Assembly (NCBI GenBank): GCA_015178975.1
Contig: WHVD01000011.1
Span: forward strand, 930,001-994,000
Direction: 5' to 3'
DNA length: 64,000 nucleotides
DNA from: Hysterangium stoloniferum
Lineage: Eukaryota > Basidiomycota > Agaricomycetes > Hysterangiales > Hysterangiaceae
Below are positions 13,309 to 23,703 of the stretch, in pieces. A model generated the notes under the pieces. The model did no database searches, was not told the origin of the DNA, and was given only the letters and a program-made list of their open reading frames with translations. Position numbers and translations under genes: made by a program. Within the stretch, counting starts at the first letter, position 1; each line of letters starts with the position of its first letter.

Positions 13309-13411
13309 TATCATTGACTAGCAAGGCTCATCCATTTAGAAAAACCATCTCAAAAATCATATTGTTATGTATTACTTTGTCACCGGACTATGCGCATTAC
13401 TCGATACACAT

Positions 13412-14989
13412 CTATACACCAGTACTCTGGAATAGATACTCTGTATAATATATGTCAAATTTAGCAAATGAGATCTAACTAGTTGGTTTACCTCTTGTCC
13501 GCTCGAAAGTAAAGAATGTGACCGCAGCGGCAGGAACACTGCGAAGAGCAGCAACCACAACTTTTTAGTACGGGGGAAAAACAATGTATCCATACTGACC
13601 TTCTAATAACTGCAATCCTCGTGATATTTAGTGCGTAATATGAATGCACAAGTGGAGGCTCACGTGAAGGGGATAGACCGCGGTATAATCCTTTGCTATT
13701 TTGGATATGAAGCACGTCGATATAACTGGAGCAGCCCACACTTACAATCCTTGTTCGCGGACAACGTCGCTTAGTTCAGTCCAGATGTAGCCTAACCCTC
13801 GGCGTAGAGGCCTATCCGAGAGTTGCACCCGCGACTTTGCTACGTCTTTCCAATACTTATGGCAGTGGTATTCTGTCTGACGCAGGATGCAACGTACCTA
13901 GAGGGTAGCAAGCCATCCAATAGCAGATCTATGTGCTACATTAATAATCTGTGAAAGTGGGGATGTATAATAACTCACGCCGCCAAATGATCCGCTCGCT
14001 AGTAATGCCCAGCTAGGTAATGGTCCACCGAGGGACTTGCGAAAACGCCGCTTAGCATACTCAAATCCTGACAAGGCATTGTGTACAGTGAGGAACAGGA
14101 ATCAGGGACGAGCACAATAACCTGTGTAAAATCTGGGAAAAATCAGATGTGCACGGCATGTCGCAACTTAGAATTATATTCACCCCGCATATGCTGGGAT
14201 TTCGCGGGCCACTGTGACCTGGATCTCAGTTAGGATGCGAAACTGATGAGACTGCGATAACTATGTCACCCAGAAGCCACGCATTATACCATGACGAAAC
14301 CCCGACGAGCGGTATAAATCAATAGCCACCCTGGAAAGCCTTCTATCGTTTGCGCCTCCATACTGGCCCTGCATTTTCACCTTCAACAGCTCGACTGATG
14401 CACATGTTCATGATGAAAATGTAAGCCGCATGGATAGGCAACCTACCTGGACTAGCCAGAATAGAATTCACCGCGCCAGCCATAGAGCCTGCAAGTGCCG
14501 TCTGCCGTAAAGAGAGATCCGGGAATGGCGACACAATGCGTCGAGATACAGAGTAAGCGGTGAATAAGAGCGAATTGACCCCCGCTATCCCTACAAGGGG
14601 ACTGGCCATGCCTGGGTTCGTTCATATATAAGATTCTGGCATCAAGTATATGATCTCGAACGAACCCTTGTATAGAGCAAAGAACCCTTCTTGCCGTATT
14701 GTCCGCATTAAAATATCCATGGGACCTTTCTAGGTATAGATACATATGCAATGTTAGGAGAATGGGTCAAAAGTAAATCTTACAAACATCCCGGCTGATA
14801 GTTGAAAACGGTTAAGATGACTACCTCTCACTGACTATCTACACTGCACTTACCAGGTGCAATTTGAGCACGAGTTTTCACTGTGTCTAATGGTTGTCCC
14901 ACCAAGACTTGAGCTGCGCCAGCTACGCTTCCTGCAATAAGTTCATTGATTGTGCTTGGGGTGGCTATTGCTCCAAGGACTTCTGACAT
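13412..14989 (-). CDS. mitochondrial carrier (SLC25 family), 14 exons with microexons
   Basis: Fourteen exons join in frame to 294 aa: 14854-14989, 14784-14794, 14666-14729, 14447-14611, 14270-14394, 14184-14218, 14122-14132, 13979-14067, 13898-13928, 13746-13845, 13664-13695, 13600-13609, 13492-13538 and 13412-13440. The product has the threefold carrier repeat with signatures QPLDTVKTRAQ, SPVELLKVKMQ and YPLDVAKSRVQ, and matrix-side motifs such as EGFFALYKGMASPL and KGLYRGLSPSLIRS. It should exchange small metabolites across the inner mitochondrial membrane. The first repeat (AAQVLVGQPLDT) recalls the YMC/CRC (amino acid/carnitine) branch, but the substrate cannot be read from sequence. Three exons of 11, 11 and 10 nt are required; each is bounded by AG and GT and restores conserved carrier sequence. 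It is convergent with SLP1, about 100 bp away. Confidence 0.85.
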
Positions 14990-15179
14990 TTGGTCTAAGT
15001 ATTTGGGCACTGATCAGACGCTCAAACTTGACGATAGTGGTAAACTTCGGTGTGGTGATTGCAGTCATATATTGTGTGATACCGTGGGTAATCCGTATTT
15101 GCTATGCAGCTTCACATTAAGTACAAGATAAAAATATAAAAATATCTAGCGAGGGGGGTTCGTATCCACAAAAATCAAA

Positions 15180-15252
15180 TGCCCACTGGCTGATTCGAAC
15201 AACCGACCTCTCCGTTACGAGCGGAGCGCAACTACCACTGTGCTAAGCGGGC
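15180..15252 (-). tRNA. tRNA-Thr (anticodon CGU)
   Basis: The minus strand folds into a cloverleaf without an intron. The acceptor stem GCCCGCT pairs with AGTGGGC (one G-U), and the discriminator is A. The anticodon stem CTCCG/CGGAG encloses the loop CTCGTAA, so the anticodon is CGT. The T arm GGTTG-TTCGAAT-CAGCC contains the B box, and TAGCACAGTGGTAG is the A box. It decodes the Thr codon ACG. It lies between the 3' end of KAP104 and the 5' end of the carrier gene, on the same strand as both. Confidence 0.93.
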
Positions 15253-15449
15253 ATTAGGATCATCTAATTCTAGGACCTTCAACTCCTTCCCGGAAAGTTT
15301 TTCCTATTTAAATGCTAACAAGTCGTAAAATCGTGTTTGTGAACTAGCATGATATAGAAACAAATTGATATCATATGACAATTGGTAGTCTAACTACGTA
15401 TGAAAGTGGAAGAATCCCATGTATGAACTACTCCTCCATGCTAAAATAT

Positions 15450-18400
15450 TTATAGATTGTAGCGTTGTCGCAGCTTCTCCTGAACTTCCGTTGGAAATGA
15501 CCCAAATTGAGCGTTCCACTGGGCGCCACTCATGTCTTTTAGACCGATTAAAATCTTCAAAATAGTAAGAGGGCCAGGTTCGTTGCTCTACAACTGTTTG
15601 CTTACAGATTTGAACATTTCATTCAGTTCGGGTGTGGGATTGACCCATTGTGCAATGGCATTACAAAACCAGAAAAAGCTCTATAACAAATTTAGCGTTA
15701 TGTATCTATGTGTTCAGCATGAACGTGCCTTCGCAATTCCTTGTGGGTTAACTTGGACGAGAGTACAAAAACCACGGAAAGCGGAATCTTTTTCCTCATT
15801 ATCGCGGATCTCTAATAGCGCTTGACACCTCGGGGGATCTCAGATACAAAAAACATGTAAACTACTATAAGACTCACCACTGTTCGGCAAATAGCTCCAA
15901 TTGAGGAGCAACAGTTTGTGGCTGTACAAGCCCTATGCGACCGATAGTGACTGCAGCGTTCTCATGCAAACTACGAGGCGCTTTGGCATGCAAGAGACAC
16001 GGGATGAGCTGGTGAATTAGACCAGGTACCCATTGAGCAAATTCAGGATCTATAAAGGTGTCAAAATAAAAACGAAATAAACATAGGTGCAGTGGACTCG
16101 TTCAAACCTGAACCGTATCGTAGTGCCACCTCTCCCACAGACCATGCAGCGTTATTGCATGCACTGACTTCATCAGGTTTGGGATCCGGATACAGCTGTG
16201 CGACAATCTCCGGCATGATTTGGGGCATGAAAGGCCTCAATAATTCAAAACACTGGACGGCCATGTCACCGATGAGGGCATACGATGATTGTCGGACGCT
16301 GGGTTGTGGATGCTAAATAAAATCAGAAAAGGCTATAAATTCGAAGACCGCTAAGCCAACCTTTAGGCAAATACCGATCAAGGTAAACAAAGGAGGGCTA
16401 CTGCTCTCTAATAGCGGTTTTATTTGCATACCTAGCCCTTGGATTATGCCGCTGAGAAGATCAATGGTGACAACCAAGATATCTTTGTCTGGCTCGTCCA
16501 TCTCAGGATTTTGTTGGAATGATTGATATTGAAGTAGCTGCTCTTGGACTATGTTACAGCACCGGTCATAGATAGGACCTGCGTATGGCGCGAATGAGGT
16601 ACCCATGGCCACCGTGACCGAGGCAAGACACTGAAATCAAGTGTCTAGGCATGTTTACCATTAAATTACTCTAACTTACCTCAAGTAGAGGGACAAGATC
16701 TTCGGGATCATCTTTCAACTTTGTCCATCGTTTGATCAAGGGCGGCATCAAGATTTCAACGTACGCTGGGTTCGCCAGGGCACCACCGACAGCATCTGCC
16801 AGAGTACCTACAGCGTCGTATAATATCAAGAGATTCTTCGCCTGATACTTGTCAAATGCAAAGACCAAATTTCGCAGCACTGGATCAAGGAAGGGTTCAA
16901 GCTCAGACTGCGCTTCTTCTTCAAGAGTTGAGAAAGCGCTACAGCCAGCCTCTTGTACACGTTTATGGTTGTCCAAAACCATCCTAAGGAGCTACAACGC
17001 CGTCAGATGTAAATTCTCAGAAGGAAAGAATTTTGTGCTACGTACCCCTTCCATCGTAGGTACAAAATAAGTCAGACGATGCTCGTCAGATGGTATTTGC
17101 GCTATCCAACTTGCGTATCTGCCAAGTGTCCAGCAAGTTATAGAACGGACTAGGGGCTATCGAATATACCGTAAGCCCTGTGTATAAAGAGGTAAGGTGA
17201 GAGGTAGAAGATACCTTAGCATCATTAAGCATGTTGATTAAATACGGCACTAGTACTGGTAGATGTGGAACAATGACGTCGATGCATCCTGAGTGATGTT
17301 GAAATGAAAAATTCGATGTCTTTGAAGAGTAAAGGACCTCACGCACCCTCAGCCATCGCTCCTAAGGCTAAAATACCACACTCTCGTTGTAGCCAGTCTG
17401 GACTCCATAATTTGTCTTTTAATACAGGTAAAGAAACTTCCATAAGTTCTCCACCAAAACGAGTAGCCAACACATCAAAAGCAGCCGCAGCACACTTGCG
17501 TACGTTCCATTCAGTTCCCATTTCATCGTCGAATTCGTCCATGTCGTCATCGTCGAATTCATCCCCTAAGTCGTCTCCCTCGTCACCCCCGAGTGACAAT
17601 TGCTTCGTCCCATTTGTACCAGAGCCGCTTGCTTGAGATGCACGTTCAAGACCATGTTCTTTTGCGCCGTAGTGCTTCGGCTTAATATCGCTCTCCTTGT
17701 CAGGAATATGAGCGTCATCTTCTTCGGCAATGGCCCAGTCAAGATCTTGTTCAGAATACACCATGCACTCCAATAAAGCAAAAGCGACCTTCGGTAATAG
17801 AGGACGAAGATAGACTTCAAGGTCAGGTTCCTCGGCGAATGTGAGCCAGAAGTCACACGCTTCTAAGGCTACGTCCTCGTTTTTGTCTCGAGTCGAATAC
17901 AACATATACTCGGCGACATTGGACATTTCAGGGATAAGCTTGTCGGGTCTAAATGCAAGAAGTAAGACCAATGCCTGACAGACATTCTTGCGGACGATGG
18001 CATCATCGTCTGAAGCCCGTTTGAAGAGACACGCAATGAAGTTGTCTATGTGCGCAAAAAGTGATTGCGATTGAATGTGGATGAGTTGAAACAGACAACC
18101 AATAGCGTGCGACCGTATTCTAGGCGAGGGGTGCTCAGAGAGCATAAGGAATTTGGGAACCATGAAATCCAAAGGACGAGTACCGTTCATATCAATATCC
18201 AACTTCCGTGGAAAATCCTGGCACGCTTTTTCTAGTGCATCAAACGCGCTCTACCAAAACATGAAGCGATCTGCGCATGATTAAACCGTATCACTCACCT
18301 CTTGCTCTTCCAGTTGTGGCGAGTCTAGAGAATGGACTAGTAGAGTGAGGGCTTCTGTCCAATTCTTGGGATCTAGCACGCGTAAAAAAGAGACAATTAC

Positions 18401-18796
18401 TTGTCCAGCCACTTTTCGTATCATCGGCTGAGGATCTCGGAAAGCCTGCAAAATGGCAGACTGGGCAAAGGCCGCAACTTCAGGTGGGGCCTTCAGTAGA
18501 AGTGACGCATTGTTTTTCAGCAAATAACCAGCAATAGTTCGGATGTGCTCCGTCTCTTGTGATAGATTGGCAGTAACATGCGCTAGATAGCCCACATAGT
18601 CCGGTACTTTTGTAAAGTGCTCGAGTTTCTATCAAAAGATATTTAGCAAATAGGGGATAGATGGATAAAAAAGAATGTGAATTACGAGTGTGATGGCTTT
18701 TTGAACCTCAGTATCTTGCGAACGAGTAGAAGTGTGCAGCGTTTCGAGGACTTCTCTCAAACCAGCAGGCTGAGGAACCCAACCGCCAGACATCAT
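15450..18796 (-). CDS. KAP104: transportin / karyopherin beta-2 (KAP104)
   Basis: This is a multi-exon HEAT-repeat protein of about 900 residues. It starts [20 protein letters not shown] and ends [15 protein letters not shown]. Conserved transportin segments include [20 protein letters not shown], the central acidic H8 loop ([19 protein letters not shown], near 17520-17600) followed by [19 protein letters not shown], and a late [16 protein letters not shown]. Transportin imports PY-NLS cargoes such as hnRNPs through nuclear pores, and Ran-GTP binding to the N-terminal arch releases them. Introns are short and canonical. The start is the first of two adjacent ATGs. Confidence 0.9.
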
Positions 18797-19141
18797 GATG
18801 GGTCTGCAAGGCTGGAAGGATTGGTCTTGTTATGACGGGATGGGTCTGTCCAAATTTGCGATTCGCGTACCGATGCTCTGTGTACAAATATACGAACTAA
18901 GCAGAGGTATGAAGAACAAGAAGGTGACTAGTGAAAAGGTAGCCACAGTTGAAGTGCCCACATGCGTCTACAAAATGCACCTACAAGCGCCCCCCGTCGC
19001 GTATCAATGGTGTCCATTTTAATTTTAAGTCAAACCAATGTCCTACGTTCCTTTTTCTTCTCAAGCTTTATATTATTATGAAGGACACAGTGCACCGAGA
19101 GTCTAGTGAAATATATAAATGTTTTGTTCACACGACAATGA
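18797..19141. other. intergenic, nothing recognised
   Basis: About 345 bp between the KAP104 start and the ERD2 stop, both on the minus strand. The open frames here lack family resemblance. Confidence 0.35.
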
Positions 19142-20089
19142 TTAAGCAGGCAGTTCGAATTTTTGTCCATTCAATACCCTAAATGACGTAGATGCCGAGT
19201 CAATAATTAAGAAATATGTAGAGCAGTCCCTACGTACTTAGTGAAGTAAATGTAGAAGAAGTCGAGGTAGAGACCTGTCTGAACAAGACCTGCCAGAACG
19301 GCTATGGGATCCACAGTACCCTCGGTGAAGTATCTGTCCAATTATGTAGTTGGTCTGAGGCCGGTTTTATGGTCATAGCTCACCGATATATCCAGTTTGG
19401 GATATATAGCCCTCTATACGCTCCCAAAGCAGCGAGATAATGTGTAGTGATGGCTTCTGCTTCTCCTGTTCGCTGTAACATAAACAATTGCGGTAGGATG
19501 GCCACGGCCTCTAAGTAAATGGAAAATGCCCATAAGACCTAGGATACATATGTTAGGACCTTAACACATTGCTCAACTTTCGACATACTTCAAGCAAAGT
19601 GAACTTGTAGTTAACTATAAGGGCCAATACAACGCACGGCCCGAGAAGATATTCCAGACGGAGTGTGTCGATAGAAGGGTCATTTGTCGGCCTGCACCGA
19701 ATCAGGTGTGATTCGACTGGTAAGAATATGAACCCACCTAAAACGTATTCTCATAAGGTATAGAATGTAAGCACTGCTGCCAATGAAGAACAATTTCATA
19801 ATGGTGTTATATGCCGAGATATAATCGCCCGCAAAGAGGTCGAGGTAGCGTGTTAGGAAAACTCCCACATATAAAGCCTGAGTTTTGAAAGATATGCCTA
19901 ATAAAAAAATTTCAATTTGCTTTTACCGTGGGGTACGAGAAGTAATACCTCGACATGATCGTGTGGTCTGAATTTTGTGCAACAATATGAAAATAGAGGC
20001 AAGATGTGAAAGGTCCCCTTTTAGGCTTCAGATGAGTGTGCCTATGAAGTAAACGTCTTGAACTCACCTAATAATCGAAATAAATTCAT
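19142..20089 (-). CDS. ERD2: ER lumen protein-retaining receptor (KDEL/HDEL receptor)
   Basis: The first coding exon is 22 nt (20068-20089, MNLFRLLG), followed by exons at 19949-20017 and from 19897 downwards. The spliced product reads [20 protein letters not shown], then [20 protein letters not shown], then [20 protein letters not shown], and ends [12 protein letters not shown]. These are hallmark stretches of Erd2, a seven-helix Golgi receptor that captures escaped HDEL/KDEL proteins at acidic pH and returns them to the ER in COPI vesicles. The last intron splits the final Lys codon just before [11 protein letters not shown]. Stop TAA at 19142-19144. Confidence 0.93.
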
Positions 20090-20330
20090 AATGGACAATA
20101 GTTCGCCTCCAAGGACCACGCTCGGACTACGTTTTTGACTTAAAAGCTAAGAGGACGACACGTTACCTTGGTTGCTTACACAAGCCGGCTGAACCTTTCC
20201 GTTACCTAAACGTTAAACCTTGCCTTGATCGAGCTTTGGATCGAGTGTCTCATAAAAAAAACCAATTCCTCATAATCTATCTGACTACGTGGAATACAGC
20301 TATAGCTGGCTTCTAGGAATGCTGCTATGT

Positions 20331-21566
20331 CTACTCAGAATATGAATCATCTGTGGTGGTATCCTTCATGTTCTCGATTAGCCGCCTCACCCGCTCATAT
20401 ACGGCAAACACAATAGCCTGCCCGGGAGCTACACGCAATACTCGAGGAGTTATACCTTTGTAGAACGACTTCACACCCTCCTGTCTCCACATCTCCTTTG
20501 CAATGGCCGTTATACGTGTCAATGCTGATTCTCCTTCCGCTGCAGACGACTTCTGAAGACCTAGATATCCGAAGGATCAAGCCCGAACACTTTCGAATCA
20601 CTTCAAAGCGACTCACGTGTCTTTATAGTATCGATCGGTGCGTTTGAAAATGGCCCCATCGCCCCAGAAATCAAACCGATCACCATATGCTGATAAGACG
20701 GCAAATCCGTCAGCTCAGGTTGCCATTTATGCGCTTGTTTCTTGAGCTCCTGGTATGCAGTAAAGTTTGCGCCTTGTATGGTCCACCGTGGGTCAGTTTC
20801 TCACTTTCCAAACACCTCCGTAAGGGGGTTCGACTGACCTTGGTTTGTGGCTTGCCTCAATGCAGTCAAACTCACTCCTCGGTATAAAGTACTGAAGCCT
20901 TCTTCTCGTACTATGGTGTATACTGCATGCGCGGCGTTTCGGTATCGTGGTGTTTCCAATGGATCCGCAAGCGAGTGCGACTGTGCTTGTAAACGAATTT
21001 TTACTACCTCCATCGGTGTCACCACTGCGACTGCCTCAGTAGTTCCGGCCGCCAACCCAGCTATGGACAGCTATTAGTTTAGCAGGTGTAACTGGAGATA
21101 TACCACGTACCCAAAAATATCCCACTTACACTGGTCTTTCCTGTCTCTTTATTCGCCAGCCATTTCTTATATGTTTCGAAGCTGGCAAATCTAATGGCCA
21201 TCTTGGGAACAATGCCCGATAGAACAGCACCTAAACCTTTGTAAAGTGCCAGTGGCGTTTCTCGCTGCACAATGGATGTGCCAGTTGCGATGAAGCCGCG
21301 TGACTTTCCCTTCAGACCACTGTTAGTGAGTTACGCGGTGCATTCAACGAACCAATATTTACCCCCGCAAGACCAGATTTAGACAGTTGCATGCGCACTT
21401 TAATTGTATCCAAGGGTTGACAACAAAGCTAAACCGCTTCTTCGGTTAGAGAGGTCAACGCCGTATATAGGTATAATAATCCTACCGCCTCCATGGCGCC
21501 TGCCATCCCTCCAGCAACGATGTGTGTCGCAAATCCAACTGGTTTCTTTTGAGCTACTCCGGGCAT
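20331..21566 (-). CDS. SFC1: mitochondrial succinate/fumarate carrier
   Basis: Multi-exon carrier starting MPGVAQKKPVGFATHIVAGG at 21566. The three signatures are QPLDTIKVRMQ, TPMEVVKIRLQAQ and APIDTIKTRLQ. The stretches REEGFSTLYRGVSLTALRQATNQG (split here: EEGFSTLYRG, SLTALRQATNQG) and YKGITPRVLRVAPGQAIVF are close to yeast Sfc1/Acr1, which imports succinate in exchange for fumarate and links the glyoxylate cycle to gluconeogenesis. Intron 1 (donor GTAGGA) falls just before the first signature. It is on the same strand as ERD2, about 240 bp upstream. Confidence 0.9.
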
Positions 21567-22244
21567 TGCGAACAAGATAGACAGAGATGATGGAAGGATT
21601 TACGGGAGGCAAGTTTCCGCCATAAATTCGATGGGCTCAATATTTCACGTGAAACGCGGGACACCTCGCTGACTAAGGCAAAGCCCTCGAACTGAAAGGA
21701 GCTCCGTCCCATGATTGTCCTAATGCCCGCACTGTTTGATTGTCCTCTCTGGTTATTATTCATTTGTCTAGCCAAGAAATGTGAGGGCTCTTCCGTCCCA
21801 AGCTAAAGCGGCACTTGTGAAACGCGCTTTATACTTTTATCCTATTCGTTTTATGCGAAAGTTAGGTTTGCTGTCAAGATTAAACTATTTCCATTCACCG
21901 AATTCTTGACCATTGTAATGTACCTTGGGAAGATCTAACGAAAGGGAGAATAGTATTCCTGGAATCCATAGACACTCCTGAAGCATGAGGAGTCAACATC
22001 CACATATATATATATGTTTATACTTGATAAAAAATTATCTGTTCGAGTCATGTCGTGTGAAATAGAAAGCGGTATATCATGATTAGGGAATGTCAATACT
22101 GAATTCAAAATTCCGCTTTTTGTACTTCACATGCTTACGATGTCACGCACAAGCCGTCACACCAAGCAGATATATGCGTTCTCATTTCAGTATACCTCCC
22201 ACCTAGCCAGACTATTGTAGCGATAGTCCCGCTGCGTTTGACAT
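21567..22244. other. intergenic region between divergent genes
   Basis: About 680 bp with only a short TA alternation near 22007-22015. It should contain the SFC1 promoter. No gene recognised. Confidence 0.35.
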
Positions 22245-23165
22245 ATGCATACCACGCTTAACATTGATTTCTTGGCAGTGTTTCCTGAGCTCAATCCTGC
22301 TGAACACGCTGGTCTCGAAGTTCGCATGTTGGAAACTCCTGACCGACTGGAAGAACTGATTGCTGGGGCAAGATCTTCTGCACTTCTCAATTTAACCATG
22401 AAAAGCGGTTGTCGATACGTAAAGCAACAACAAGCTCGTTCACGAGTATCATCACGTGTCTCAAACACACCTCTGAGTGAAGATTATATCGCACACAAGG
22501 GTCCCCAAGTCTTCGCAATGATTGCGGTCACCTCCCAACGCCTACATCGACCTCTTCAGAGCCCAGCTCCAAGTCGGATCTACTGTCAGCATCGAACATG
22601 CAAAATAGCAGGCTCCTATTACCACTAGACGATCCTTAAGCGCTATTTGATATGCCACGTTTACATCTTTCCCGTGATGAAATCGAATACCCTGGGTCTT
22701 CTGGGTCCAGTGGATCAAATTCTATCCGGTTGGCACTTTATTTGATAGTCATCTGCCTTCCCCTTTTTCTCCGTCTGAATGAAACACACTTTTTAGCCGA
22801 CGACATCAACCATTTCCTCACATCAACACCTCTTCCAAGACAATTGGCTATGGCACTCGCAACACTATCACCAATGTTGTCCTCCAACAATGTCGAGCCA
22901 GCCTTTTACAGAGGTGCTAGAGAATCTGGCGAAGATTATAGTAGTTCTTCTGATCTGCGTCCTCCTTGTACGGCTTACGAACAGTTCATGTCATGCCATG
23001 TGTCCTCATGTCAGCACTCGAAAGAAGCAATCTAAAAAATTTGACCTTTTAACAAGAGATGATTTGACAGGTCGTCTGATCTCAAAAAAATTAATCAATC
23101 ATACTGAGTGCTGTCCTGACTCACTGCCAGATGCGGTACGATGTGAAGGTACAATTTCACTCTAA
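22245..23165 (+). CDS. hypothetical multi-exon gene, C-terminal membrane anchor, structure unresolved
   Basis: A frame opening at ATG 22245 (MHTTLNIDFLAVFPELNPAE) runs about 65 plausible residues. A second plausible stretch in the same frame lies near 22641-22728 (ICHVYIFPVMKSNTLGLLGP). A third (ending at TAA 23163-23165) contains a clear TM helix, NLAKIIVVLLICVLLVRL, flanked by basic residues. Another frame between about 22650 and 22910 also looks coding (DDINHFLTSTPLPRQLAMAL). I could not choose one exon chain that uses all parts. A candidate intron is 22729-22911 or a shorter 22729-22796. The C-terminal hydrophobic segment suggests an ER or Golgi membrane protein. No family recognised. Confidence 0.3.
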
Positions 23166-23703
23166 GGACTGAGGACCGCTAAGACTTCATTGACTTGGCA
23201 ATATAGTGCATTTCCTCAAAAAGAATATAACTCAACCTTAATGTCACCGTTGTAGACTTTCTGTATTATTTCTGTGTTTTGTAATACCCATCCAGCCATG
23301 TATTTCTTAATGTGGTGTCAAGAAATGTTCATACACCACATTATCGTGATCCCTTAGTCCTCAGCTTTTTGAGTCATACAGATGGAATATTTTTACATTG
23401 AAACCTGTAACAAGTATGAATTGACTATACTCTCATCTACCTATGCCACACTCGTCAAGGACCTTGAGGTAAAACCAGTGAGAGTTGCGAGACATATATG
23501 ATCCACAAGGACAAACAAACGCCATGTACAAGGGCGCGACGATGCGCGGTCTACTTTCGACCACCACGGTTACACTTGCGCAAAATTGCTCGGAGGACGT
23601 CCAATATCTGAGATATACCACGTAATACAGTAGGTTTCAACAATCTCGAAGAATCGTCGAGAGACGGCCGACCTTTCTCCTTTTTCTCGCGAGGCCCACT
23701 GTA
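23166..23703. other. intergenic region with a hairpin, 5' of SWR1
   Basis: About 540 bp containing an 11-bp perfect inverted repeat at 23308-23343 and, nearer 23704, a sequence that should act as the SWR1 promoter. Nothing else recognised. Confidence 0.4.
23308..23343. repeat. perfect 11-bp inverted repeat (hairpin)
   Basis: TAATGTGGTGT at 23308-23318 is mirrored by ACACCACATTA at 23333-23343, with a 14-nt spacer. It lies about 150 bp after the stop of the hypothetical gene at 22245-23165, so it could form a stem in a 3' UTR. Its role is unknown. Confidence 0.75.

Noticed and set aside
13860-13900. Carrier signature reading Tyr-Trp-Lys-Asp instead of Tyr-Pro-Leu-Asp
   Set aside because: This came from a wrong acceptor; using the acceptor at GAAAG before 13845 restores a normal YPLDVAKSRVQ.
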